From Bacteroides sp. (GTDB lineage: Bacteria; Bacteroidota; Bacteroidia; Bacteroidales; Bacteroidaceae), in the NCBI GenBank assembly GCA_017471925.1, contig JAFURM010000019.1, forward strand, positions 45,818 to 109,817: a stretch of DNA of 64,000 bases, in the 5' to 3' direction. This document shows positions 33,211 to 41,789 of this stretch, piece by piece. The notes under the pieces were generated by a model that saw nothing but the letters and a program-made list of their open reading frames with translations, made no database searches and was not told the DNA's origin. Positions within the stretch are counted from its first letter, which is position 1; each line of letters begins with the position of its first letter. A program made the translations under genes and the position numbers.

Positions 33211-36177
33211 ATGCTCAGCAAACTCAAACTAAACCAACTCTATCTCAGGGATACGCAATTCGCCAACCTGATGACACGACGCATCTTCAACGTCCTGCTG
33301 ATAGCCAACCCCTATGATGCCTTCATGCTGGAGGACGACGGACGTATCGATGAGAAAATCTTCAATGAGTACACCTCGCTATCCCTGCGCTACCCCCCGC
33401 GCTTCACGCAGGTGAGTACCTATGAAGAAGCTTTGGCGCAACTATCCTCCATCTCCTACGACCTCATCATCTGCATGCCGGGGACTGGCGACAACGAAGG
33501 TTTCGACGTGGCCCGCAACATTAAGAATCACTTCGAGCACATCCCCATGGTGATTCTCACCCCTTTCAGCCACGGTATTACCAAGCGCATCGCCAACGAG
33601 GACCTGAGTCCATTCGAATACATCTTCTGTTGGTTAGGCAACACCGACCTGCTGGTCTCCATCATCAAACTGATAGAAGACAAGATGAACCTGGAGCACG
33701 ACGTGAATGAGGTGGGCGTGCAGCTCATTCTGTTGGTGGAAGACGGCATCCGTTTCTACTCTTCCATCCTGCCCAATCTCTACAAGTTCATATTGAAGCA
33801 GAGCCAGGAGTTCTCCACCGAAGCCCTGAACGCCCACCAACGCACCCTGCGTATGCGTGGACGCCCCAAGATTGTTCTGGCCCGCACCTACGAAGAGGCC
33901 ATGCGCATATATGACAAGTTCAAGAACAACATCCTCGGTATAGTCACCGACGTACGCTTTCCTCGGGTAGACCGTGGCGAGAAAGACGGCATGGCCGGCA
34001 TCAAACTCTGTGCAGCCATCCGTGAGCAGGATCCTTTTGTCCCCCTCATCATACAGTCCAGCGAATCGGAGAATGTAGCCTATGCCGCCAAATATGGCGC
34101 AGCCTTCATCGACAAGAACTCCAAGAAGATGGATGTAGACCTCCGGCGTATCGTGTCGGACAACTTCGGATTCGGTGACTTCATCTTCCGCAACCCGGAT
34201 ACGATGGAAGAGATTGCCCGGGTGAAGAACCTGAAAGAGCTGCAGAACATCATCTTTGCCATCCCGGCCGAGTCATTTCTCTATCACATCAGCCACAACC
34301 ATTTCAGCCGTTGGCTCTACTCCCGCGCCATGTTCCCCGTGGCGGAGTTTCTGAAACCCATCACGTGGAACAGTCTGCAGGATGCCGATGCCCACCGCAT
34401 GATTATCTCGGAAGCCATCGTGAAGTACCGCAAGATGAAGAATCAGGGTGTAGTGGCTGTCTTCAAGCGTGACCGCTTCGACCGCTACTCCAACTTTGCC
34501 CGCATCGGCGACGGTTCACTCGGTGGCAAGGGACGCGGTCTGGCCTTCATAGACAATCTGGTGAAACGGCATCCCGAGTTTGAGGAGTTCGAGAATGCCC
34601 GTGTGGCCATTCCCAAGACCGTGGTGCTCTGTACCGACGTCTTCGATGAGTTCATGGAGACCAACAACCTTTACCAGGTGGCTCTCTCGGATGCGGCAGA
34701 CGATGTCATCCTGCGCTATTTCCTGAAGGCCAAGCTGCCCGACCGTCTGGTGGAAGACTTCTTCACCTTCTTCGATGTGGTGAAGTCACCCATTGCCATC
34801 CGCTCTTCCTCCTTGTTGGAAGACTCCCACTATCAACCCTTTGCCGGCATCTACAGCACCTATATGATTCCCTACTTAGATGACAAGTATGAGATGCTGC
34901 GCATGCTGAGCGATGCCATCAAGGGAGTGTATGCCTCGGTCTACTTCCGCGACTCCAAGGCATATATGCAGGCCACGAGCAACGTTATTGACCAGGAGAA
35001 GATGGCCGTCATCCTGCAAGAGGTGGTAGGCAACCAGTATGGCGAGCGTTACTACCCCAGCATGTCGGGCGTGGCCCGTTCACTGAACTACTATCCCATC
35101 GGCGACGAGAAGGCCGAGGAGGGCACTGTGAACCTGGCCCTCGGATTGGGCAAGTACATCGTGGATGGTGGCATGACACTCCGTTTCTCCCCCTACCACC
35201 CCAACCAAGTGCTCCAGACCAGCGAAATGGAGATTGCCCTCAAAGAGACGCAGACCCGTTTCTATGCCTTGGACCTTCGCAACGTGGGTCATGACTTCTC
35301 CATAGACGACGGATTCAATCTGCTGAAGCTGCACGTCAAGGAGGCTGAAAAGGACGGTGCCCTGAACTACATCGCTTCGACCTATGACCCATACGACCAG
35401 ATTATACGTGACGGACTCTACCCCGGCGGACGCAAGGTCATCACCTTTGCCAACATCCTGCAACACGACGTATTCCCCCTGGCCCGCATCCTGCAGTTAG
35501 CCCTGAAGTATGGACAAGAAGAGATGCGCCGCCCCGTGGAGATTGAATTTGCCGCCACCCTGAGCCGGGAAAAGGACAAGACCGGCACCTTCTACCTGCT
35601 GCAAATCCGCCCCATCGTGGACAGCAAGGAGATGCTGGACGAAGACCTGACCGTCATTCCCGACGAGCAGTTGCTGTTGCGCAGCAACAACTCCCTGGGT
35701 CACGGCATCATGAACGAGATGCAGGATGTGGTGTATGTGAAGACCGACGACTACAGTGCCTCACACAATCCGGAGATAGCCTACGAAATAGAGAAACTGA
35801 ACCAGCAGTTCCTCAACGAGAAGAAGAACTATGTCCTGATAGGCCCCGGACGTTGGGGAAGCAGCGACCCGTGGCTCGGCATTCCCGTAAAGTGGCCTCA
35901 CATCAGTGCAGCCCGCATCATCGTGGAGGCCGGACTGACCAACTATCGGGTAGACCCCAGCCAAGGCACCCACTTCTTCCAGAACCTCACCTCTTTCGGT
36001 GTGGGCTACTTCACCATCAATGCCTTCATCAACGATGGCGTCTATAACCAGGAGGTGCTGAATGCCATGCCCGCCGTGCACGAAAGCAAATACCTGCGCC
36101 ACGTGCGCTTTGCCTCACCGCTTGTGGTGAAGATGGACGGCAAGAAGAAGCAGGGAGTCGTGATACTGCCCCAATAG
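33211..36177 (+). CDS. Double receiver / PEP-synthase-like (PPDK_N) protein of unknown role
   Basis: Large cytoplasmic protein of 988 residues. Residues about 25-165 form a first receiver-like domain in which the phospho-acceptor is lost (YDLIICMPGTGD). Residues about 170-330 form a second receiver that keeps LILLVEDG, the acceptor Asp in GIVTDVRFPR and a late IDKNS lysine. From about 425 there is a PEP/pyruvate-binding ATP-grasp domain: GDGSLGGKGRGLAFIDNL, IRSSSLLEDS, PFAGIYST, VILQEVVG and LLQIRPIV. The phosphohistidine swivel domain and PEP-utilising barrel of real PEP synthase are missing; the last 150 residues (VLIGPGRWGSSDPWLGIPV, GTHFFQNLTSFGVGYFTIN) are conserved-looking but unknown to me. 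Probably cotranscribed with the metalloprotease. It should not be called PEP synthase. Confidence 0.8.
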   Translation: MLSKLKLNQLYLRDTQFANLMTRRIFNVLLIANPYDAFMLEDDGRIDEKIFNEYTSLSLRYPPRFTQVSTYEEALAQLSSISYDLIICMPGTGDNEGFDVARNIKNHFEHIPMVILTPFSHGITKRIANEDLSPFEYIFCWLGNTDLLVSIIKLIEDKMNLEHDVNEVGVQLILLVEDGIRFYSSILPNLYKFILKQSQEFSTEALNAHQRTLRMRGRPKIVLARTYEEAMRIYDKFKNNILGIVTDVRFPRVDRGEKDGMAGIKLCAAIREQDPFVPLIIQSSESENVAYAAKYGAAFIDKNSKKMDVDLRRIVSDNFGFGDFIFRNPDTMEEIARVKNLKELQNIIFAIPAESFLYHISHNHFSRWLYSRAMFPVAEFLKPITWNSLQDADAHRMIISEAIVKYRKMKNQGVVAVFKRDRFDRYSNFARIGDGSLGGKGRGLAFIDNLVKRHPEFEEFENARVAIPKTVVLCTDVFDEFMETNNLYQVALSDAADDVILRYFLKAKLPDRLVEDFFTFFDVVKSPIAIRSSSLLEDSHYQPFAGIYSTYMIPYLDDKYEMLRMLSDAIKGVYASVYFRDSKAYMQATSNVIDQEKMAVILQEVVGNQYGERYYPSMSGVARSLNYYPIGDEKAEEGTVNLALGLGKYIVDGGMTLRFSPYHPNQVLQTSEMEIALKETQTRFYALDLRNVGHDFSIDDGFNLLKLHVKEAEKDGALNYIASTYDPYDQIIRDGLYPGGRKVITFANILQHDVFPLARILQLALKYGQEEMRRPVEIEFAATLSREKDKTGTFYLLQIRPIVDSKEMLDEDLTVIPDEQLLLRSNNSLGHGIMNEMQDVVYVKTDDYSASHNPEIAYEIEKLNQQFLNEKKNYVLIGPGRWGSSDPWLGIPVKWPHISAARIIVEAGLTNYRVDPSQGTHFFQNLTSFGVGYFTINAFINDGVYNQEVLNAMPAVHESKYLRHVRFASPLVVKMDGKKKQGVVILPQ

Positions 36178-36199
36178 CTGCCCTCAAAATGAAGTTTTC

Positions 36200-37048
36200 T
36201 CAACCATTGTTCCGATATTCCAATGGACTCATGCCGACATGCCGCTTGAAGTACTTTCCGAAGAAGGACATGTTGGCAAAGTTCAGGGAATCGGCAATGG
36301 CCTGAATGGAGAGGTCGGTCAGCTTCAGCTGTGACTTGGCATCCATGATGACCATGGAAGAGATGACCTCCATGCAGGTAGTCCCCATGATGCGCTTCAC
36401 CGTGCTGCAAAGGTAGGCATGAGTGACCTGCAGTTGTTCAGCATACCAGGTGACATTACGCATCTGTGCATAGTTGCGCACCACCAACCGGGCAAAGTTG
36501 CGGCACAGTTGTTCGTTCTTGGAGACGGTGTTTTTCTCCTCTCCCTTCCACTCCTTGTACAGCATCCTGATGCAGGTATTCATGTCCTGATAGAGGTTCA
36601 TGGCCACCTCCTTGCGCCTTTTCTCATCAAAACGATCGTAAATCCTCAGCATGAGCCGGAAGAAATCCTCTAACAGTTCCGCTCCCGATTCGGGCATGGA
36701 GATGACCGGATGCCGGAAGGTCAGGTGAATGGCATCCAGTACGGCCTGCGTATGGCTGCATCGCTTCATGAACTCCTCGGAAAAGGCCAGGACATAAATC
36801 TTCAGGTCGCCCTCCACCCGATGAATCTGGAAGATGCTGCCGGGAGGAAGCAGTATGGCTTCGCAAGATTGCACCTTCACCTTATTTATATTAAGGGTAG
36901 CCTCCACCTCGCCACCCATGCAGAGCACAAAGACCTCACACTTCAGGCGCACCGGATAGTTGGTGTACATGCTGAGCAACTCGCGGGTAATGTCTGTGCC
37001 CACCACCCAATCTTCGGGAACATCAATCTGGGGTATCTCTTTCTTCAT
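36200..37048 (-). CDS. AraC-family transcriptional regulator
   Basis: An N-terminal cupin-like sensor domain (VFVLCMGGEVEATLNINKVKV, EAILLPPGSIFQIHRV) precedes a C-terminal double helix-turn-helix (VTWYAEQLQVTHAYLCSTVKR and LSIQAIADSLNFANMSFFGKYFKRHVGMSPLEYR). Start taken at 37048 (MKKEIPQIDVPEDW), 25 bases after a -7 box; a frame 41 residues longer begins upstream of that promoter. 282 residues. It is divergent from the DUF4493/PCMD lipoprotein cluster and convergent with the receiver/PPDK gene, so it is the likely local regulator of the lipoprotein cluster. The inducer is unknown. Confidence 0.9.
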   Translation of the reverse strand: MKKEIPQIDVPEDWVVGTDITRELLSMYTNYPVRLKCEVFVLCMGGEVEATLNINKVKVQSCEAILLPPGSIFQIHRVEGDLKIYVLAFSEEFMKRCSHTQAVLDAIHLTFRHPVISMPESGAELLEDFFRLMLRIYDRFDEKRRKEVAMNLYQDMNTCIRMLYKEWKGEEKNTVSKNEQLCRNFARLVVRNYAQMRNVTWYAEQLQVTHAYLCSTVKRIMGTTCMEVISSMVIMDAKSQLKLTDLSIQAIADSLNFANMSFFGKYFKRHVGMSPLEYRNNG

Positions 37049-37072
37049 AAACGCAGTGTTACTATTCGAAAG

Positions 37073-37080
37073 CAAAGTTA
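37073..37080 (-). promoter_or_regulatory. -7 box of the AraC regulator gene
   Basis: Minus-strand TAACTTTG, 24 bases before the chosen start. It rules out the longer frame that begins at 37171. Confidence 0.65.
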
Positions 37081-37216
37081 TAAAAAAACTTTTTCCTGAC
37101 CGCAAGTGTTTAGGGCAAGTGCAGGCAAACATCTCAAAAAGAACAACAAAAAGCCGCTTTGAACAAACCATTCAGCATTTTTGTTTAAGAATAGAACAAA
37201 AATAGAAAAAACAAAC

Positions 37217-37248
37217 CTTGTGGGAACAGACAAAAAGCAGTTCCTTTG
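37217..37248 (+). promoter_or_regulatory. Promoter of the DUF4493/PCMD cluster
   Basis: CTTG (37217-37220), 20-base spacer, TTCCTTTG (37241-37248), 35 bases before the first ATG. Both boxes have one mismatch, which would fit an activator-dependent promoter. Confidence 0.5.
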
Positions 37249-37283
37249 CAGCCAGAAATAATATAACCAATAAAGACTGAATT

Positions 37284-38069
37284 ATGACTGAAGTAAAAAA
37301 GCTACTGATGGGCGGATTTATAGGGCTTGGCCTGCTGGCCGGTTCCTGCTCCTCCGACAGTGAAGAGGGCCAGACAATGGCCGGAAGCGGCAGCATCCAG
37401 CTGGGAGTGACAGCCAAAGCCGGATTCACCCGCGCAGTGAACGAAGCGGATTATCAGAACACCGCAAACTACACCGTGCAGATTGTGGACAACGAAGACA
37501 AAGTGACCAAGGAATTCCTCTACAAAGACAAGGAGAGCACGGACAATAAGCCCATCCAACTGAAGAACGGCAGCTACACCGTAAAGGCGTTTTACGGTAC
37601 GGACACTCCCGCTTCGCGCGACGGCTTTTATGTGGAAGGCAGCACCACGGTCATCGTGAACGGTGACACCCACACGGTCAACGTGGATTGCTATCCCACC
37701 CACGGCAAAGCCATTGCCTACTTCGACCCCACGATGGACAATTACTTCAGTGACTATTCCGTAGTCTACGAAACCAAAGCATTGAGCGCAACAGATGGTA
37801 CAGCCATCTGGGCCAAGGCCGACACAGAACCCTGGTATCTGAAGGTAGACAAAGAGGGGGAGGAAATCACGGCCAACATCAACTTCACCCGCAAGGATGA
37901 CGGCAAAAGCACCACGATAAAGCAGACCTACAAGTTGCTGCCCAACAAGGCGTGGACACTGAGCATCTATCCCAAAGACAACAACGGCAGTCTCAGCATA
38001 GAAATCATTATCGATGAATCTACCAATGATGAGGTCATCGACATCATTGTTCCTTCCGAATGGATCTAA
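37284..38069 (+). CDS. DUF4493-like lipoprotein
   Basis: Lipoprotein with lipobox LAGSC (C22) followed by SSDSEEG, acidic as in surface-exported lipoproteins. The body has the beta-rich pattern shared by this cluster: a leading GSIQLGVTAKAGFTRA strand pair, NYTVQIVDNEDKV, IQLKNGSYTVKAFYGTDTPAS, FYVEGSTTVIVNGDTHTVNVDC and AIAYFDPTMDNYFSDYSVVYET. This is the fimbrillin-like DUF4493 layout. 261 residues, one domain. First gene of the rightward cluster; the next start follows after 34 bases. No enzymatic motif is seen. Confidence 0.75.
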   Translation: MTEVKKLLMGGFIGLGLLAGSCSSDSEEGQTMAGSGSIQLGVTAKAGFTRAVNEADYQNTANYTVQIVDNEDKVTKEFLYKDKESTDNKPIQLKNGSYTVKAFYGTDTPASRDGFYVEGSTTVIVNGDTHTVNVDCYPTHGKAIAYFDPTMDNYFSDYSVVYETKALSATDGTAIWAKADTEPWYLKVDKEGEEITANINFTRKDDGKSTTIKQTYKLLPNKAWTLSIYPKDNNGSLSIEIIIDESTNDEVIDIIVPSEWI

Positions 38070-38103
38070 CCGCAATTTTATAAAACAAGATAAAGAAATC
38101 AAT

Positions 38104-39816
38104 ATGAAAAGATTCCATATCATAGCCCTTGGCGCATTAGCCCTCTTCGGAATGGCTTCATGCGAAATGAAAGATGAACTGTGGGGCAGTTCATCCAACT
38201 CCAATGAGGACGGCGGACTCGAACTGAGCGTCACCGCCAAGCAACCCGTCAGCATGACCCGTGCCGATGCCGTTACCGTCAATACGGACAACTACCCTGT
38301 GAGCATCGCCCACAAGACGGATGCCGACGTAAAGAAAGAATTTGAAAAGGTCAGCGAAATGCCTTCCTACGTAGCCCTGCCCGTAGGCGAATATACTGTC
38401 TCTTCCCATACACCCGGCGAAGTGACGAAGCAGATGAGTGCAGCCTATTATGCCGGCAGCACCGACATGACCATCAGCAAGGGCATCACGACGCAGACTA
38501 CCGTGGTCTGCAAAATGAAGAACAGCCGCATCAAGGTGGTTTATGGCACAGACTTCCTGGCCGCCTTCGAAAGCTGGACCATGACCGTGGACGACGGCAC
38601 CAACTCGGCCATCTCCTATACGGAAGCCAATACATCGCCTGCCGATGTCTACTACCTCTTTGAGGAGAACACGGTGGAGAAAATCAACGTGAACATCAGC
38701 GCCAAGACCAAGGCCGGCAACACCGTGAGCGAGAAGCGCACCTTCAAGAAGGCCAATGCCACAGAAGGTTACGAGGAGGAGAGCAAATACTTTGGCGGCG
38801 GCGATGCCATCCAAATCAACATGGGTGCCGTGGAGAATGCCAACGGTATCGTGGACGACATCACCATCAACACGTTCATCACCTTCGAGAACGAAAGCTC
38901 ATCGGTTGAGATTCCCGTGGTCATCGCTTCGCTGACCATGCCGAGCAATGCCAGCTACACCATTGACGACAACAACGCCAGCACCGACATGCCTACCGAG
39001 GCCGATGCCCTGGTAGAGACTCCTGCCGGACTGCAAAGCCTGGTGGTAACCATAGAGAGCGGCAACGAGGCTTTCACCGCAGCCCTGAACACCCTGAAGA
39101 CGAAGACGGGTCTTGACTTTATCAACGGTGTGGACATCGTGGACAATACGGCATTCGAAACATTGATTCAGGCCACCGATGCCACCCTGAAGGCTCCCGC
39201 TGGCAGCCAGGTAGCCAACTACACCTTCCCCATCGCCAAGTTCCTAACCAAACTGAATGCCTTTGGAGCTACCGACAGCGGCAAGGCCCATAAGTTCACG
39301 GCCACAGTGACCGACAATGAAGGCAGTACGGCCAGCGGAACATATACGGTGACGATTACGAAGCCGGTGGTGGAAGAGCCGGAAATAACAACACCGTCGA
39401 TGGAATTGCCTGATGATTTGACCATCTCACTCTCTGAAGGTACAGAAGGCATTACTGCTGTTGCCAAAATCAAAGCACCGGCAACGCTGAACAGCATGAC
39501 AGTCAAGATTGTAGCAGGATGTGACGCTTTTGTGGAAGCATTGAATATGACTAAGAATATGACTTTAGACTTCATCGAAGGAGTTGACATGGTTGCACAA
39601 GGAGCATATGTGAATGCATTATTTTCTTCAATTGGTAAATCGGAAGTCGTTGCACCTACAACAGATACAACAGAATATGAATTTTCTATTCATTCATTCT
39701 TCACATTTATAACAGACCCAACCGATGAGGGGAAAGCACATGAATTCCAAATCACAGTTATAGATGATAATGGAGAAAGCGTAAGTGGTACATTTAAATT
39801 GACTGTAAAAGAATAG
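38104..39816 (+). CDS. DUF4493-like lipoprotein with two tandem C-terminal repeats
   Basis: Start at 38104 (MKRFHIIALGALALFGMASC, lipobox C20); a longer frame from 38014 overlaps the previous gene and lacks a leader. Residues about 35-265 repeat the DUF4493 pattern (LELSVTAKQPVSMTRADAV, YVALPVGEYTVSSHTPGE, YYAGSTDMTISKG). Two related units of about 130 residues follow: the first has LQSLVVTIESGNEAFTAAL and LDFINGVDIVDNTAFETLI, the second LNSMTVKIVAGCDAFVEAL and LDFIEGVDMVAQGAYVNAL; both end in a D-x-G-x-x-x-SGT strand. The first is written in GC-rich codons, the second in AT-rich codons. Function unknown; beta-sandwich surface repeats are likely. Confidence 0.75.
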   Translation: MKRFHIIALGALALFGMASCEMKDELWGSSSNSNEDGGLELSVTAKQPVSMTRADAVTVNTDNYPVSIAHKTDADVKKEFEKVSEMPSYVALPVGEYTVSSHTPGEVTKQMSAAYYAGSTDMTISKGITTQTTVVCKMKNSRIKVVYGTDFLAAFESWTMTVDDGTNSAISYTEANTSPADVYYLFEENTVEKINVNISAKTKAGNTVSEKRTFKKANATEGYEEESKYFGGGDAIQINMGAVENANGIVDDITINTFITFENESSSVEIPVVIASLTMPSNASYTIDDNNASTDMPTEADALVETPAGLQSLVVTIESGNEAFTAALNTLKTKTGLDFINGVDIVDNTAFETLIQATDATLKAPAGSQVANYTFPIAKFLTKLNAFGATDSGKAHKFTATVTDNEGSTASGTYTVTITKPVVEEPEITTPSMELPDDLTISLSEGTEGITAVAKIKAPATLNSMTVKIVAGCDAFVEALNMTKNMTLDFIEGVDMVAQGAYVNALFSSIGKSEVVAPTTDTTEYEFSIHSFFTFITDPTDEGKAHEFQITVIDDNGESVSGTFKLTVKE

Positions 39817-39830
39817 AATAGGTCCAAATT

Positions 39831-41723
39831 ATGAAACATATATATTATACTATAGCCTTGTTACTGACTTCACTGTTAGTAATTTCCTGCCAGCAGGACG
39901 ATGAACTGTCCGAGGCCGGCTACCTGAGATTGGAAGTGGGCACCAACGCTTACGTGAAGCCCTCCACCCGCATCTCCGAAGATTACAACCCCAAGCAGAT
40001 TGCCGTGCAGATAGTGGATGCAACCGGCAGTGTGGTGAAAAGCACCGATGACTGGGAAACCCTGAAAGGCAAGCAGATTCGTCTGACCCCGGGTGTCTAC
40101 ACCGTAAAAGCCTCTTCCAACGGCTTCGACGGCAACGAGTCCGGCTTCGACATCCCCTATTATACCGGCAGCCAGGAGGTCACAATCGAGAAAGGCAAGG
40201 AGGCAACCGCCTCCATCACCTGCACCTTGGCCAACGTAAAGGTGACGGTGAACTATGACCAGACCTTTAAGGATGCTTTCACTGCTGCAGTGACCACCGT
40301 TACTTCCGGCATTGAGAACATTGCCTCGCTCCAATACGAGATGGGTAAAGAGTTGAAGCCCGGCTACTTCCCCGTAGGTAAACTGGAAGCCACTATCTCG
40401 GTGACCAACAAAGCCAACCAACTGCATCAGGCCACCTATTCCATCCAACATGCCGATGGCAGCGCCATCGCTGCCCGCGACCACTTCATCCTGAACTTCA
40501 AGGTGGCAGAATCGGGTGGCGTAGGAGGTGATGGAGAACCCGGCGTAGATGTAACAGTGGATGGCAGCGAGGTTATCTATACCTTCACATTCAATGTGGC
40601 AACCGAGGCTACCACACAGTTTGAAGTACAGGAAATCTCCGCTTGGAGCAACTTTGCCTACCTGGTGGGTAATATTACGGCACAAGACCAGGAACTGGAC
40701 GCTTCCCTCATGAAGTTTGAATACAAGGAGAAGAGTGCCACAGAGTGGAATGCACTGACAGCTACTGTCACAAGCGACAACTCCACGGAATATACCGCCA
40801 AGCTGACAGGGCTAACCCCCAACACCATCTATGAATACCGTATGGCTTACAGAAACGGTAGCGATGAATTCGTTAGCGAAGCCGTTTCATTCACTACAGA
40901 AGCTGCAACAACATTATATAACGGTGGATTCGAAGATTGGTATGGAGTATATCATGCAGCGGATTTGGGAAGTGGGCAACTTGCTGCAGCTACAACTCAA
41001 TATCCCATATTGGAAACAGATTATAATGCCGGATATAGATTCTGGGACACGAGTAACCCAGGTACTACTACAGGTGCAGGTTCCATAGTTGGTGCTAATC
41101 CTACACAGAAAAGTACTAATAAAAAATCAGGTACATACTCAGCAGAATTAAAGTCTGATTATCAAACTATAAAATTCGCAGCGGCCAGTCTTTATGCAGG
41201 AGAATTTGGTGAGTTAGTTGGGACAGATGGTGCCAAGATTAACTTTGGTCGTCCATTCATATCTCGCCCCACTCAAATGACAGGTTACTATAAGTATTCA
41301 ACGAGTACCATCAACTATCGCCAAAACGAAAAAGTAACTGAATCCAATCTTGACCTATGGTCAGCTTATATTGTATTGGTAAACGGTAGCTTAATTGCAG
41401 GAAATACCGAGAATGCTTACACCCTGAACAACACCGACATGTCCGGCACTTCCAAGGACTTCAACGCTCTGCTGAATGATGCCAACGACTCTTGGGTAGT
41501 AGCCTACGGTGCATTGGACGACAGCAAGTGCGTGCCGGCAAGCGAATGGACTGAGTTCACGGTAGACCTGACCTACAAGAACCTGACCGCCAAGCCCACT
41601 CACATCATCATCGTCTTCTCTTCAAGCAAGTATGGCGACTACTTCACCGGTAGCACAAGCAGCTTGCTCTACTTAGACGACATTGAGTTGGTTTATGGCG
41701 ACGAGCCTAAAGTTGTAGAATAA
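39831..41723 (+). CDS. DUF4493-PCMD lipoprotein with a fibronectin-III-like middle
   Basis: Lipobox VISC (C20) followed by QQDDELSE. Residues about 28-235 are DUF4493-like (GYLRLEVGTNAYVKPSTRIS, IRLTPGVYTVKASSNGFDG, YYTGSQEVTIEKGKEATA). Residues about 265-355 look like a fibronectin type III module (LTGLTPNTIYEYRMAYRNG). From about 360 to the end is a PCMD-like domain: LYNGGFEDWY, GYRFWDTSNPG, YSAELKSDY, INFGRPFISRPTQMTGYYKY, and the closing SSSKYGDYFTGSTSSLLYLDDIELVYG. PCMD is named putative carbohydrate metabolism; its real role is unknown. The first 65 bases and the region about 40850-41405 are much more AT-rich than the rest. Confidence 0.78.
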   Translation: MKHIYYTIALLLTSLLVISCQQDDELSEAGYLRLEVGTNAYVKPSTRISEDYNPKQIAVQIVDATGSVVKSTDDWETLKGKQIRLTPGVYTVKASSNGFDGNESGFDIPYYTGSQEVTIEKGKEATASITCTLANVKVTVNYDQTFKDAFTAAVTTVTSGIENIASLQYEMGKELKPGYFPVGKLEATISVTNKANQLHQATYSIQHADGSAIAARDHFILNFKVAESGGVGGDGEPGVDVTVDGSEVIYTFTFNVATEATTQFEVQEISAWSNFAYLVGNITAQDQELDASLMKFEYKEKSATEWNALTATVTSDNSTEYTAKLTGLTPNTIYEYRMAYRNGSDEFVSEAVSFTTEAATTLYNGGFEDWYGVYHAADLGSGQLAAATTQYPILETDYNAGYRFWDTSNPGTTTGAGSIVGANPTQKSTNKKSGTYSAELKSDYQTIKFAAASLYAGEFGELVGTDGAKINFGRPFISRPTQMTGYYKYSTSTINYRQNEKVTESNLDLWSAYIVLVNGSLIAGNTENAYTLNNTDMSGTSKDFNALLNDANDSWVVAYGALDDSKCVPASEWTEFTVDLTYKNLTAKPTHIIIVFSSSKYGDYFTGSTSSLLYLDDIELVYGDEPKVVE

Positions 41724-41739
41724 TCCTTTTGAATAATCC

Positions 41740-41773
41740 ATCCGTAGAGGGACACGATTGCCCCTCTACGGAT
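41740..41773 (+). terminator. Hairpin inside the lipoprotein cluster (partial terminator or processing site)
   Basis: ATCCGTAGAGGG pairs perfectly with CCCTCTACGGAT across a 10-base loop, followed by ATATCTGTTTTAG. It lies in the 66-base gap before the barrel gene and could reduce or separate expression of the second half of the cluster. Confidence 0.55.
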
Positions 41774-41789
41774 ATATCTGTTTTAGATA

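Noticed and set aside
33211-36177. Annotation as phosphoenolpyruvate synthase
   Set aside because: The catalytic-histidine domain and PEP-binding barrel are missing, and two receiver-like domains occupy the N-terminus.
37049-37171. Longer start for the AraC regulator
   Set aside because: The extra 41 codons contain the -7 box at 37073-37080 and have no family similarity.
38014-38103. Longer start for the second lipoprotein gene
   Set aside because: These 30 codons overlap the previous gene and would bury the lipoprotein leader that begins at 38104.
37302-38291. A 329-codon minus-strand frame opposite the first two lipoprotein genes
   Set aside because: It spans two well-supported lipoprotein genes on the other strand and their gap, and shows no family motif.
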